Assembly (NCBI GenBank): GCA_020002185.1
Contig: CM034542.1
Coordinates: forward strand, 57,817,592 to 57,881,591
Direction: 5' to 3'
Source of the DNA: Paraescarpia echinospica
Lineage: Eukaryota > Annelida > Polychaeta > Sabellida > Siboglinidae
Length of the DNA stretch: 64,000 nt
Below are positions 23,628-37,800 of this stretch, piece by piece. Positions within the stretch are counted from its first letter, which is position 1; every line of letters begins with the position of its first letter. A model generated the notes under the pieces. That model worked only from the letters and a program-made list of their open reading frames with translations, was not told the DNA's origin and made no database searches. A program made the position numbers and the translations under genes.

Positions 23628-24801
23628 TTTAAAACTTGCAAAATTGACTATTGCATTAAAGCAGTACACATCCGAGTACTGCACCCATCCTTGGCAAACA
23701 CCCCAGGAGATATACGTATCAGCAGTATAGCCTCTCATACTAGAGTACAGTTGTAGTTGTCGAACATTAGCATGTGGTCGCCTACTGACGTCTTTCTGTA
23801 GAAATCATGCAAGTTGGCTCATTTCGACCAGCCATCTTTTCACTGCATAGCACATAGGCAACATTTGCATTACATGTTGGTGTGCTATGATGATACAAAT
23901 GGGTGATGTTGGAAAGTGAAGTGTTGTATTCATGACCTCTTCAGGTTGAAATACTCCCTTGTTTAGGGGTTTTCTATGTGAATTTAAAACTACAAATTCC
24001 TACATTGTCATCCCATTTGGGTTGTTTGTCTTCCACCCTTGTTTCCACGACTGAGCCATTGCTTAACCCTCTGAAGTTTCCTCCTACCTAGCTGCCATTG
24101 CCATGTTATATGTGGCATGCTAATTTGCTGTGCTATCTCTAATAGTTGTTTAAGTGGAATTAACTTAGTTTAGGTGGAGTTATTGGAAACGGCTGAAGTT
24201 ATTGAATGGAATAAGTGTGTGTGCACAACCAGTAGTGTATGGATATAGAACACCAGCAGGGATCGAACCTGCCACACAAAACACTGAAACACTATTGTCA
24301 TAAACAACACAGTTCAGCAGTTTTTAAACAAACAAATGACTTAGTATGTCTGCATTTACAACACAATACTCTAACAGCATTCAGTCACAAATATATTGTT
24401 TCATTGTTGGAAAAGTCATATGGTACATACACATATCTGAAATTTGATAAACGAGTGTTAATGTTTCACAGTAATATCGTATGTTTATATCATTTGACAG
24501 AAAAATAATACAGTATATACTTGTTATGAAACAATCTGAACAAACATAAAACCACTTTTTCAGTGTTAAGCTCCCAACTGTATATATCCTCGCTTGTAAC
24601 ATTAAGCCGCCGGCCCTTTCCTGTAAGATAAAACCAAATTTGCATTACATATTGGAAGAATTCAAATTTTATTTTCAACTGAGAGGCACCGTTGAAATAA
24701 TAATTAATTCAAACATACTCCATACAACGAACTTGTGAAAAAAAATTAAATTTGGATGCTCTTCCGAAGATCACATTTAGATACGTGTACATTATGTAAA
24801 G
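23628..24801. mobile_element. 1.1-kb dispersed element, copy 1
   Basis: Collinear with 52913-54024 over essentially its whole length, at roughly 85-90% identity by eye with small indels. It starts at atttaaaacttgcaaaattg and ends at ttgtacattatgtaa/gtgtacattatgtaa. The minus strand at about 24255-24275 contains ggttcgatccc, a perfect pol III B-box sequence, so a tRNA-derived component is possible. No protein is recognised. Confidence 0.85.
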
Positions 24802-26240
24802 GCGATGGGCGACCTCAATGCAAAGGTTGGATCTGATAATATCGGAATAGAACGAATTATGGGCACTCAAGGATGTGGTACCATAAATGAGAATGGTGAG
24901 ATGTTATGTGACTTTTGTGGCTTGAACAGTATGGTGATAGGAGGAACCCTGTTCTCACACACAGACATCCACAAACTGACCTGGATTTCCCCAAATGCAC
25001 GGACCAAAAAAAAACAAATCGACCACATTATGATCAACAACAAATGGCGACGATTATTACTAGATGTCTGTGTAAGAAGAGGTGCCGATGTTGGCAGTGA
25101 TCATCATCTACTTCAGGCAACAGTCTAGCTGAAGCTCAGAAAATCAAGCTACTGTAAACAGACAGGCCAAGAACAATTTAATGTACACCTGCTAAAGAAT
25201 ACAACACAAGCTAGAGCTTTCACTGTTAAGCTACAAAACAGATTTGTAGTGTTGGAAGAAGAAACATATACATCTGATCACGTACAAGAGAAGTGGGAAA
25301 TCATCAAGAAAGCATACTATCAAACCAGCAAAGAGACACTGGGCATTAAAACCCGACAGCACAAAGAGTGGATCAATACGGAAACATGGAAGCGCATACA
25401 AGAGAGAAAGCAACTGAAAATCGTAATTGGACAAACCAAATCTGAAAGACTGAAAGAAAGATTGCGAATACAATACAGTAAGGTGAACAAACTTGTTAAA
25501 ATGTCAGCTAGAAGAGACAAAAGAAAGCATTTAGAAGACCTTACAAACAAAGCTGAAACAGCCGCTTGCAGGCATGAGATGAGCACTGTGTACATGATAA
25601 CTAAACAGATTTGTGGAAAAACAACTACAAGGTCAACCCCCCAGTCATGGACAAAGATGGACGGCTGCTGACCAATGAAGAGGAACCAGAAATAAGATGG
25701 ATAGAACACTTCAATGAAATACAAAACAGAACAGACCCACAACACCCAGCAGACAACCAGCCTGCAGAAAGAGACCTGGAATTAGAAGTGACCCCCACCA
25801 ACGAAGGCTGAGATTAAAGCAGCAATAGCCACACTGGGGAACAACTAAGCTCCAGGAAGAGATGCATTATGTGCAGAAGTTTTCAAGACAGACCCAGAAA
25901 CGGAAACCGATATACCTCACCCTCTCTTCACCAACTTATGGGAAAAAGAAGAACTGCCTGATGACTGGACTCAAGGGAGAATAATCAAGTTACCAAAGAA
26001 GGGAAATTTAGCAGACTGCAGCAATTGGAGGGGAATTACTCTACTCTCGATACCAAACAAAATTTTCTCTAACATCATCATGACACGAATGAATACAACA
26101 GTAGACAAGCTTCTCCGTCCAGAACAAGCAGGCTTCAGAAAAGGGAGAGGAACATCCGAACACATCTTCACTTTGCGGAACATTCTAGAACAATGCAACG
26201 AATGACAGAGAAAAATATATGTCAATTTTGTAGATTTTTT
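24802..26240 (+). mobile_element. Non-LTR retrotransposon fragment, RTE-like
   Basis: The endonuclease C-terminal half reads GDLNAKVGSDN, NENGEMLCDFCGLN, QIDHIMI and GSDHHL (24805-25128). A linker to about 25800 carries KEWINTETWKRIQERKQLK and ICGKTT. The reverse transcriptase N-terminal part in another frame (25860-26230) reads LPKKGNLADCSNWRGITLLS, LRPEQAGFRKGRGTSEHIF and YVNFVDF. It breaks off before the catalytic AFDS and FADD blocks. Frameshifts and a TGA near 26202 show it is inactive. It begins exactly where the 1.1-kb element ends. Confidence 0.85.
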
Positions 26241-26264
26241 ATTTTTCTCAGTCGGACTCGGAAA

Positions 26265-26560
26265 AAAGCATATGTGTTGGCCGATTACTTCTCCTCGGTA
26301 TTTACGAGAGAACCATAAGGAGACATCCCAGAGGAATCTTTAAGATGTTATAAAACAGTGGAATCGTGCAATATCAACCCATCGATAGTGACATCAAAAC
26401 TAAAAAAATTAAGACATTTAAATCATCACAACCTGATGGCCTCCATCCTCGTGTCTTAAACGAATTAGCAAACAACATCAGCACTCCATTAGCAATCATA
26501 GTTAACAGATTACTCACAACAACAAAACTACCCACAGACTGGAAACATTGAAGTTCATTT
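26265..26560 (+). mobile_element. CR1-like LINE fragment joined to the RTE-like one
   Basis: Reads YFSSVFTRE, a shift, TFKSSQPDGLHPRVLNELAN and LLTTTKLPTDWKH, matching the CR1 block ending K.L...KS.GPDGIHP..LKE.A......L..........P..WK. It abuts the RTE-like fragment, so two unrelated LINEs are fused here. Its 26339-26375 segment closely matches 55684-55725. Confidence 0.75.
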
Positions 26561-26639
26561 TTGCAAAACAAAAAGAGAGAATCAGGAAGTGGGAGACACT
26601 GGAGCCAGTACTGCCTATGATACAGAGCTAACTGCACCA

Positions 26640-26950
26640 ATGATCGGCTCGGGACATCTCATCGGGAGCTCCTAACAACCCTACTCTGGAGAGTAGTGTC
26701 ACAATCCTGATCTCTCACAGTTGACCCACACCGTGTGGTAGCACTCTGCAGGGGAGGGATATATCGGCCCCCGAGCCTTACCGGCGTTCCCATAACCGGT
26801 GTGGTCATCCATGCCACGTGATATAACCCTATATATTGAGCACGTCAAGCTGCAATTAACATAGAAAATTTACCTGCTTTTATACCCTGCCAACCACAGG
26901 CAGGCGAAATATGTGGTGTGAACTTCAACTTTAATTAATCTTGCATATCT
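26640..26950. other. Possible Penelope-like 3' end
   Basis: Near 26886-26912 a 6-bp stem (cctgcc/ggcagg) closes a short loop and is followed by cgaaatatg, an arrangement like the stem plus CGAAAC segment of Penelope-like and hammerhead-bearing retroelements. No coding region is recognised upstream. Confidence 0.3.
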
Positions 26951-28125
26951 ACACCTAGTGAAGTTATTTATTCATTAGAATGGTATTAAAACTTTGGTCA
27001 TATGTTATGTTACAAGATATGATCCAGTAAACGTATGTATATGCGGCATAAATAATATTACTAATCTATTATATGTATTCTGGTGTATGCAAGTTCATGG
27101 ATAGTTTGGGTTGACGACGATAGGGAGCGAATCCAATATGGCCGCACACAGTGGGGGAACTTCCAAAAGTCAAATCATATTTGTTGTCTGTGTATTATAC
27201 CAACAACGGTTCAAGCACAATAAACAGTGCGGTATTATTGGTGAATTAAAAAAGAGGAGAGATGATGTGAGAACTTATGTTTACTTCGTCGTGGTGCGCT
27301 GCATTAAAAAAATGTTTCAACTAGTGCACTTATTTTGTGTGCTTCAAGTGACGATACATTTGTTTCTAGTACTTTGATCACTGCCAAATAATCTGTAAAC
27401 TATAATCGGCCAAGCACAAGCGTGTGTGTATTTGCACTGTGATTGGCAAGATGTCAATAGACTAGTCAACAATAACGATTTTCCTTGTTGTACCCAAAGG
27501 TAATATATAGAACAGACTACAACTACTTGCTGTTCTAAACATCGAAAGTCCCTACCTTCCTTCCTATTGCAGCCATCTTGCAATGGCTACCCCTTCACGC
27601 TGTCTGTTCCGGCATTTGTTTTCTTGTCCTATAGTCTGTTGCACAGTTTAAATCACCTGTTACACGAAGCACCATATCGAGCGTCAAGCGAATATTGTTT
27701 GTTACATACATAGAATATGAGCTGGACCACGCAAGTCAACCATCCACCAGTTAAGAAGGTGTTGTACTGAAACCCGTCGTGTCACCTATATTTCAACCAC
27801 TGTATTCCTATTTGTCGTTTTACGCTTCTCAGTCACACGTGTACAACAACTGTCAGGTGGAACTCGACAGAGGTAGTCTTATTAAATTCAAACTAAGGTC
27901 AAATTAACTCCTCTTTGCATGTGATTAAGAAAGTACCATTGTTGGGCTCGGTCGTGATGCCTAGAATGTTCACTGGTAGTTGAATCATTGCATTCTCTCT
28001 GAGGTAATGCACCATGACATTGTTTGTGGACGAAACGCAGTTGGCACACATACAGGAATATCCTCGACATTCGTGTCAAATGTGCAAAGACCCATGACCG
28101 TACCCAATTACGAGTGAAAGCGAGT
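26950..28125. other. Unassigned spacer
   Basis: No coding similarity or repeats. Short GC-richer motifs such as aatatggccgcacac (27136) and gcagccatcttgcaatggc (27570) occur but support no annotation. Confidence 0.5.
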
Positions 28126-28130
28126 GTGGA

Positions 28131-28389
<259 letters not shown>

Positions 28390-28779
28390 GGAAGGCGAGA
28401 GGGACGGAGAGATATAAAGGTGTGAACGAGGGTCGGAGAATGGGACATACAGAGAGGGGGAAAATGGAGATCGACGGGGAAGATAAGGGCGAAGGGGATG
28501 AGTGGGGAGAGAGACGGAAAGGGAGAGGAGGGGAGGGGACTGGAGGAAACGGGAGAGGAAGGAGGTGAGAAAGGAGATGGAGGGGAAAATACTCGGATGG
28601 AGAGTGACAATGACAATTAGTTTTATTTCCATACGATCCATTGCGGAGTATGAGAGAATGTTTGTTTCTAAAGTACATTTTAATAAAACATTTTATTTTT
28701 AAGAACACCTAGTCTTCTATTATATAAATATTTTTTACCGTATGTAAAACATAAAACACACACAATACATAAAACATTC

Positions 28780-29475
28780 AGTGACCTTACTGTATTAAAA
28801 AAATAATTGTGCCATGTTTGTATGTTTATGTCTTTCATTTTAAGTTCTAGGGTATGCTTCAACCATTTTATATTTAAATTTCCATGATCATGCCACATGT
28901 TAGATAATCCACATCCGTCAATGATACTCTTGATTTTTCAAATCCATTTTGATTTAAAATTACCTGCGTCTTGTAGGTTTTTCATCAGCCTAAACATAAT
29001 ACTAGATATCTTGCTTTGTTTGCCTTCAATTAAATGTACCCAAAGGTTTATTTTTCCTTTTCTATAACTGTTGTCACACTTTGTATGCCAACTTCTAAAT
29101 ATACCATACACTTTGCGGTGTTCCTGTTAAGTTTTAATATACTTTTCAAGAATTTTCTACGGTTTCTCTCAATCTGCTCTACATTTTGAAATCCCAATAT
29201 TTCACTACCATATAGAAGAATTGGCATTACAAGCTGGTCAAACAGTTCACACTATATCTCTATCGGTAAATCTGGCTTCCTTACTTTAGTTGTGAGGTTG
29301 AACATTGCATGCCTAGCTTGGTTAACTTTGTTTGTTATGGCTTTGTTAAACAGTCCATTACAGTTTAGATTGGTTCCCAAATAGATGTAGCTATCAGTTA
29401 TTTCTAATTTGTTTTGTTCAAACAAGAAGTCTGGGTGTGAACTGACCTTTCCACGAGATAACATAATAACCTATG
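28780..29475 (-). mobile_element. LINE reverse-transcriptase C-terminal fragment
   Basis: Reading down from 29464: FLFEQNKLEITDSYIYLGT, FNKAITNKVNQARHAMFNL and RKPDLPIE. After a stop come LFDQLVMPILLYGSEILGF and a long tail with NLWVHLIEGKQSK. This is the thumb/C-terminal region typical of Jockey-, RTE- and related LINEs (Y.YLG, PILLYG.E.WG). The catalytic part is missing and stops are present. Confidence 0.75.
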
Positions 29476-29620
29476 TTTTGCTAGTATTAACAGATAGGAG
29501 CCATGTTTGGCAATAATCACAGCATTTAATGTAAATATGCAGGTGTTTTTGCCATAACAACAGTATCAAATAGTAACGTAGGGAGACGGGGAAAAAGAGT
29601 CATATAGACAGACAGACAAA

Positions 29621-29654
29621 CTGAGAGAGAGAGAGAGGGGGGGAGAGGGAGAGA

Positions 29655-29726
<72 letters not shown>

Positions 29727-29870
29727 CAGAGAGACAGAGAGACAGAGAGACAGATAGACAGACAGAGACAGACAGAGAGACAGACAGAGAGACATACAGA
29801 GAGACACAGAGAGAGAGGTATACAGACTGAGAGACAGAGATACAGACTGAGAGACAGAGAAACAACAAAC
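29621..29870. repeat. (GA)n / (GACA)n compound simple repeat
   Basis: A GAGAGG section, then pure GA, then acagagag and gacagaca units to about 29860. Minus-strand frames give Ser-Leu repeats that are artefacts. Confidence 0.95.
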
Positions 29871-29879
29871 AAACAATTG

Positions 29880-30500
29880 CAGCGCCATTCTTTTTTTTTG
29901 CTTCTGCTGTTTATGTGGTAATCGTGATTTTAAAAATTGTACCATCCATTGTTTAATGTTATCTTTAGCGGATATGTTAATGCTTAGAGAAGAGCACACT
30001 GTTGCAGAAGGGAACATTAATTAAGAATAGTATAATTGTATGAAATTGGTGTACAGACTGGCAACAATGGGTAGAATTTGTGACATTGATATTATGTAGT
30101 GATATGCATTGACCAATTTAAAATTTCATTATGAGATCGTCAATAACTATGTTAAATAAAAAATTCTAGTTAGGCAACATGTCCGATACACTCTAAAATC
30201 TATATATTTTTCCTCAACTCAAAAAATTATATTGTAAGGTATTTTGGTTGTAATTAATAAAGAAAACTTAAAAAATAATATATAGGGTTAATTATTTAAG
30301 TTATAAATGCACCATTTAGTGACAAAAGGAAGCCCTATCGGGTTGGGGAGGAGGGTGAAAGAAGATTTTATTTTAAAAACACTAGAAATTTTGTATTTTG
30401 GTGACACAACCTAATGTTAAGCCAATCATTATATTTTTGTTATAAATTAACTTTGTTGGCTCAAGAATGGGGGGGGGGGGGCGGTCCCCTAATAATATAC
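29880..30500. other. AT-rich spacer ending in a G run
   Basis: No gene seen. It ends with a run of about twelve G (30470-30481) before the next purine-rich block. Confidence 0.6.
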
Positions 30501-30509
30501 CTGTGAAAG

Positions 30510-30611
30510 AGCGGGATGGAGTAAGAAAGCGAGGAAGTGTGAGATAGAGCGGGTGTGCGAGAAAGCGAGAGCGAGTGAGAGAGAGGAGAGAAAGAGAGCA
30601 AGAGAGCTAGC

Positions 30612-30679
<68 letters not shown>

Positions 30680-30835
30680 GAGAAATACACACAGACAGCA
30701 GACACAGACGGAGACACAGTGGCAGAGGCAGAGGCAAAGAGGGGGAAAGAGACAGAGCCAAGAACAGAGACATAGACAGTGTCAAAGGCAGATGCAGAGG
30801 CAGATGTAGAAGCAGAGGCAGATATAGAAAGGCAA
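30510..30835. repeat. Purine-rich block with (GA)n core
   Basis: GA core at about 30612-30672, flanked by gagcgagagc, gacagaga and ggcagaggca units. It is nearly devoid of T on the plus strand. Confidence 0.9.
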
Positions 30836-31195
30836 ACATACAGTCAGCAGGCAGGTGAGCAGGCAAACAGGAGAGAGAGGAGATACAGAGAGGCAGAGCC
30901 TGAGGCAGAGATTGACAGAAAAACATACAGCCAGGCGGACGGGCGGACGGGCTGACGGGCGGACGGGCGGACGGGCGGACGGGCGGACGGGCGGACGGGC
31001 CGGCGGACGGGCGGACGGGCGGACGGGCGGACATACATCCAGGTAGATAGGCAGACAGGAGAGAGAAGAAATACAGAGAGGCAGAGATACAGAGAGGGGC
31101 AAAGAGTGAGGCAGAGATAGGCAGATAAACGTACAGCCAGCAGACATACAGACAGACAGACAGACAGGCAGGCAGGCAGACAGTCAGAGAAACAT
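30836..31195. repeat. Nested repeat with (GGGCGGAC)n octamer array
   Basis: An octamer array gggcggac runs at about 30933-31032. It is bounded by two related units (30860-30930 and 31048-31135), each with caggagagag, aatacagagaggcagag or gatacagagaggcagag, ggcagaga and acagcc. So an array has expanded inside a duplicated roughly 190-bp unit. Confidence 0.85.
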
Positions 31196-31199
31196 ACAG

Positions 31200-31415
<216 letters not shown>

Positions 31416-31559
31416 TCAGCAATTATTGTCTGACTTATAGACTGAAATTCTAACAGACAAACACATAGGATGGAGGAGAGAGAGAGAAAAACATTCGGGG
31501 AGAGAGGGGAAGTTGGAGAAGGGAAGACGGTGAGAAAAACTGACATATAGAGACTGATA

Positions 31560-33810
31560 GGGACCGTGAGACAGACAGCGTGCTAGTTGCGACTACAACA
31601 TCGCAGCAGTGTAGTCAAGCAACCAACGATACATTACTAAGTTGCGTCGGCTGTTCTAATATTAGACGTGTTACATCGCATGTAATAATCAGTCACCTTA
31701 TAGATGCTTGTCTGAACTTATACAGACTAAGAGTCGGAGAAACTTGTTTTACCTAAGTACTTCTTTTAACTAGTAACTATAACATTATCTAAAGTCAAAC
31801 GTACGCACACGACATGCCTATACATTACAATAATTAGTTAAAATGCTTGCTAGATATGTAAGTCATCTGTAAACACAATTTAACATTATACGACACAACA
31901 CTGCTAAACTCGTCATACTATAGCTGGCATGCCCGAAGTGACGGGTAATGGGGCAACAAGAAACAATTTAAGTTACACATTATTCTAATAATATCACTAT
32001 TATATATAACATATAAACATAAAAACATAACTCACCAGGCCGTGTATATTGATACTCGTAATACGGAGCCGAGAGAACTGTACGTATATCTTTGTGGACA
32101 CGTCCATGATCCCTACCAAACTGCGACTGGGTGTGGCTCCAGCTACCCTACCCGCGTCTGGCGATTGACAACAATAGCCTATGCAACCGCTTGCACTAAA
32201 CAATTCCGCCAGGGTTACATAATATATTATACTTGTAGTGTTACAGATTCTTTGTGGGGTCGTACATGTCAACCGGCCCAAAACACGAACGGATTATAAT
32301 ATTATGCCGACGAACATTATTATTTGTAAGTTTACAACTTCATATTTACTTCTTTCCAAACATTTTTTGGGTTTTATTATGCCATTACATACAATTACCA
32401 CCTTCGTGAATTGCACGCATGACTTGATTTTGACTAATGACTTGTTTTGATTTGTTTGCTCTGTAATATGTTTCAACCAACATTCAATAAATATTAAATG
32501 AAATTACTGCCGAATATACCAAAAATCTCATATGTCATCAGACATAGAAGATTCCGGTAATTTGGACATGAATGTCGTATACCAAACAAAAACCCCCTGA
32601 ACGTAGTTTTCATACACGTTTTTTGTGTATTAGAAGGTTTGTTTTAAGAAGCGCCGTATCCAGTCCTAATAACCTTTGTAAGCGCTTTACATTTGACCCC
32701 TGGCGCACCTATTTCTCCTTACACCTTTATGAGAATTAATTATTACTTTGATGACACAAATATCAAATAAATTTGCGACCGTGCGTACAAGAAAGCATTA
32801 TGCAACGAGGCCATACAATATTGTATTTCCTGTAGACTGTTAATGATGAAAGCACAGTTACTTACAGTTATAACATCATAGTTAACTCTAACCATTGCAT
32901 ACTGCCGCACATGACATCGGAAGAAGGGGAAATGTTCACTTTTTTAATCCCCTCAAGCGGAATCTTTGTCTTAGCGGAGGTCTCGCTGCCTGTTCACAGG
33001 TCCAATGGCATCAGCTCAACATTTTAACAGGCCTGAATTCTCCACACTGGCACCGCAAGATACGAACATAGTGTGTAGATAGTTGATGTAGACCGTCATA
33101 CTCTTAATTGAGATTTTATATTGATCGTGTATCCAAGTGGAAGGTACGCTATTAAGATATAGTTTAGAAAGAAGTTATTTTGTTTGAAGACGACCATGAA
33201 ATGTGATTTTGTTTCAAGAACAAGTTTGGCCCTGCCTGACAGATAACCTCAATCATACGCACGCAATCATGCACGAACGCTAGATATGTGGCTTAACGTT
33301 TACTCCGATGTGCTCCGTGACAAAATCACAAGCGACAATCAATAAAGCGATCGGTATCAAACTCGTTATGGGCTTCACTGTGTTGTCGGGCTTTTGTACC
33401 AGGACTAAGACACCTCTACCAAGCTCCAGTGGAGCGCATCGGAAGTGTCCGAGTTTCTTTCGCCTGGTCAGAGTGGATTCCGTCGAAGTCGAAGTATAGC
33501 CACGTAGTGTACAGGTACAGTTGGCTGAGTGACAAGGCGTCGCAGTCGAGATTCTTGACATAGACATGAGCCGAGCATTTTACACCATGCGACGAGACAA
33601 GCTGATGGAGTCACTTTTAATCTTCCTTGAAGATTTGGACATTATAATGATAAAACTTCTCCTTGCAAAAATATCATTCGCACCATGCACATCGGTACCA
33701 TATTATTAAAGTAAAAGTTAAGCTACATATCTAGCGGTCGTGCGTGATTGCTAATCACACCCCCGAAGCTCCCCGGTTCCGGCACCTATCTATATATTCG
33801 GGCGGGGCGC
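31560..33810. other. Unassigned region, 2.2 kb
   Basis: AT-rich. Open frames at 32000-32281 and 33280-33567 show no recognisable domain. No tandem or inverted repeat is seen by eye. Confidence 0.5.
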
Positions 33811-33815
33811 CTTGG

Positions 33816-34060
33816 GGCGAGGTGGCGCAGTGTCTAGAGCATCGGACTCTCAATGGAGAGCAGACAAGTTCGAATTATGTGTTCCCGCGTTGTATAAATG
33901 AATACCTGGTGGATATTTGTGTGTGATTAGTCTTCGCGCATTAACTGCAGCATGGCTGAAAGCTTCACAGAGAATTTGAGATGGTATTCGATTGAAAAGG
34001 TCTGCCAGGGAGTAAAGAGTAAAGCGCTTTGAGCAGACCTGAGGACAAATATCTGCAGGT
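33816..34060 (+). mobile_element. tRNA-derived SINE
   Basis: The head (aggtggcgcagtgtctagag, catcggactctcaatggaga, then agttcgaat) has tRNA-like A- and B-box positions for RNA polymerase III. The body shares gcattaactgcagcatggct, gagatggtattcgattgaaa, gtaaagcgctttgagcag and later motifs with the copy at 46320. Confidence 0.75.
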
Positions 34061-34139
34061 GGGTAATAGTACTTAGTAACTCAAATAAGTGCTGAATTCC
34101 GACAAGTATTATATTATCTGTAAGACAGTGTAAGTGATT

Positions 34140-34815
34140 CAATGACATATGGAGCACAGTGGTCTAGCTGATAAAGACCTGGGGACCATTTCACTAAGAT
34201 AATGAGCTCTATCTTATTTCAGAAGTTGATTGACAGGGGAGTGTCTGGATATATTATTAGACAATTTTTATATTGGTACCCAAGTCAGACTATATGTATA
34301 AGATGGTCAGGCAATTTGTCTGAACATTTTGGTGTTATATATATGGTAGACCCCATTGGGCAATACTCTTATATTTTTATTGTATATATTTTTTCTTTAA
34401 TGTTTATATGGACATCTGTACATGCTGCACAATTAAGTCTGAAATAAAATATTAAATAGAATCCATTGTTACATTTAACGAGCATTTTCAATACACAGAA
34501 CTCTCCCGTCATATCACTGAGGACACTATTTCCATGACACACCAGCAAAAGTGTCCCGGTGGCGCGCCCTGGTGTTGACAGTTTTCAGTATACAAAATTA
34601 CTGGTAAGAAGCTAAATTGTGATATTTTATTGGGCTTACGAGTTATATTTTATTGGGCTTATGAGCTTATAAGAATGTTATTGAAACAGGCCCTTGGGTT
34701 TAACAAGATTGTCATCCAGAGAATTAACTCTAGATGGCAGGTGGACAAGGAAGCCCTTTGGCTTATCGAGAGTCCAACCCTTTTATCTACATATATCCAG
34801 CCCTTCTGAGGTATG
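34140..34815. other. AT-rich spacer with a short tandem duplication
   Basis: A segment with gatattttattgggcttacg is repeated at about 34620-34670 (unit about 24 bp). A tRNA-like start (agtggtctagctgataaag, 34159) may be another eroded SINE head. Confidence 0.4.
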
Positions 34816-34819
34816 TGTC

Positions 34820-37800
34820 GATTTTATTTTAAAACATTCACACTACTAGCACCCACACAATCATCAGATAATCTGTTCCATTCATTCACAGTCCTTTGTG
34901 AAAATGAGAACTTTCTTACGTCTAATCTACACTGCTCCTTTACTAATGTAACTTCATGTCCTCTAGTCTTTCTATCTTTCTTAACTGAAAAAAACATATT
35001 TCTATCAATATTTTCATAACCATTCAATATTTTAAACACTTCTATCTGATCTCCTCTCAATCTCCTGGTCTCTAGTGTTGTTAAACCACATTCTTTTAGG
35101 CGTTTTTCATAACTAAGATCCCTCAGTTGTGGTATCATTTTAGTCGCTCTCCTCTGTACTCTTTCTAGCCTATCTATGTCCTTCTTGCGGTGTGGCCTCC
35201 ACGCTTGTATACAATATTCTAAATGAGGCCTAACTATTGTTTTGTACAGCAGTATTATTAGTTATTTTTCTTTATATGCTATATTTCGCCTAATCAATCC
35301 AAGGATTTGATTTCCTTTTGAAGCTGCAATTCCACACGGCTCTGAAACCTCCATGTCAGCACTAATTGTCAGCCCTAAGTCTTTTTCTTTTACAGTAGTA
35401 CTTAGTACAGTTCCCCTCATTGTATATTCTACATATTCGTTCCCATGTCCTGTGTGAAGGCATTTACATTTCCAAAAATTGAACAACATTTGCCACTTTT
35501 CAGACCATTTGATCAACCTGTCAAGATCATCTTGTAAATGCTGTCTATCTCCATCACGTTTAATCCTTCTAAACACTTTTGTATCATCTGCAAATTTCAA
35601 CACCTTGCTAGGTATATCATCGTCCAAATCGTTTATATATATTAAGAATAATATAGGTCCCAGTACTGATCCCTGTGGAACCCCACTCAAAACTGATTTC
35701 CACTTTGAAGCCTCCCCATCAACAACTACCCGTTGTCTTCTGTCAATCAGCCATTTTTCTATCCAGGTAATTATACCATTTCTTATGCCATGGGCCTTTA
35801 GTTTAAGTAGTAATCTTTCATGTGGCACTTTGTCGAAAGCTTTTTGAAAATCTAAGTAGACGATATCTACTGGTGATCCCTCATCTACCCACTTAGTGAT
35901 ATCTTCCAAAAAACAACATATTTGTTAAGCATGACCTCGCTTTTAGAAACCCATGTTGAGATGGGTTTATCAAGTTATGTTTAACAAGAAAATCCACCAT
36001 GTGATCTTTAATTAGTCTTTCTAATAATTTACAAATCACCCATGTTAAACTAACTGGTCTATAATTATTTGACTTGTTTCTCGAAACTTTTTTAAATAAC
36101 GGTATAATGTTTGCTTCTTTCCATTCTAAAGGAACCACTCCCTGTTCTAATGACAAGTTGAAAACTGTTGCAAGCGGTATGCTAATTTGTTCTACAATTT
36201 CCACTAGTAGTTTGGGTGGAATACCATCCACTCCAGGTGATTTATTTTCCTTCATAGCCCTAATTTTCTTAGCTACCATTTCTGGGGTTACAATTAACTG
36301 TCTTAAATAGTCTGATTCTGCCCCCTTGAACTTAGCCTCTGGTACTGGCAGTGAACTAGTGTCTTCTCTGGTAAACACTGAACTAAAATACTCATTCAGG
36401 TCTTCTGCCATTAAGAATCCTTCTGATATTATATTTCCAGCACTATCTTCTAGAGGACCGACCTTATCCTGAACTTTCTGTTTGCTTCGAACATACGCAT
36501 AAAAACTCTTGCTGTCATGTTTTATATTACAAGCTAATTTATGTTCATAGCTTCTCTTTGAATTTCTAATTTCAGCTGTAGCTTGGTTTAGTGCTTCTTT
36601 ATAAATGTTGTAGTCTTCATAATTTCCAATACGTCTATATGACTTCCACATAACTTGTTTATACTTATTTTTTCTAATGGCTTCTTTCGATAAGTGTTTC
36701 TTTTTGGACCGTTTCCCGTGTTTTTTTAAGGGAACAAATTTGACGATGATGCATTCAATTTCACTCTTTAAGATATTCCAGCATTTTGTTGCTGTCTTAT
36801 TCTTCAGTGTGTTATTCCAGTCTATCTTTGCTAAATATTTCCTTATGTCCTTATATTTTCCTTTGTGGAAATTTCTCCTGTACTGCTTTTTACTATTCCT
36901 TTCTGATTTTACTTTGATGGTAAAATGTATCTGGTTGTGATCACTATTCCCCAGTGGCTCACATATCCTGACATTGTCAACTAATTCATTCTGTGAGGAT
37001 AAAACTATGTCTAACACATTCTCTCCCCTGGTTGGTTCTAGCACATGTTGAGAAAGGAAACTGTCTTGTACTAAAAACTTGTGGTCCTCACTACCCATAC
37101 TCTGTAGAGATTTCCATTTTATATGCCCATGGTTAAAATCCCCCATAATAACACAGTCCCGTTTGCTCACTTCCCTTATAGCGTTTTGTATTTTTTCATT
37201 CTCTTCTATGCTTATGTTTGGACTTCGATAAACTAATCCAACTGTTAACGTTGAGTTTCCTGTAACTATGTTACACCAAACAGCTTCATCGCAATCTACT
37301 TCTCTGTCTAATTTTATTTCATAAGCCTGGATAGATTCTTTAATATATAAAATAACTCCACCTCCCCTTCTTCCTATTCTATCTTTCCTAAACATTACAT
37401 ATCCTGTCAGTCCCAATTCGGCATCCGATATATCGGTGGTTGCCCATGATTCGGTTATACCTATTATGTGAGGGTCAATATCTTCTACCATAATGTTTAG
37501 TTCATTTCTTTTGTTTACTATACTCCTTGCATTTAAACAAACACATTTATATCCAGCTTCAGAAGCGTTTTCCAGACTGTTCTTTGCTGAATTATTTTTG
37601 CTGTCTTTATCTATGCCTCCAGTTTCAGGCTTCTCTGCAAGTCGCCCCTGCGAATTTAGTTTAAATAGATGCAACCTGTCCCACTGTCAACAGATCGCAG
37701 CACATTCTCTGAGAATACTGCTGCCCCCTTTCCACTTAGATGGAGGCCATCTCGCATGTACATATCTTCTCTCCCAACAAAGTACCCCCATAAATCTATG

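Noticed and set aside
24250..24280. tRNA gene on the minus strand at the ggttcgatccc B box
   Set aside because: No matching A box or acceptor stem was found; it is repeated within the 1.1-kb element.
33816..33890. Functional tRNA gene
   Set aside because: A- and B-box-like positions exist but the arms do not fold into a clean cloverleaf and a SINE body follows.
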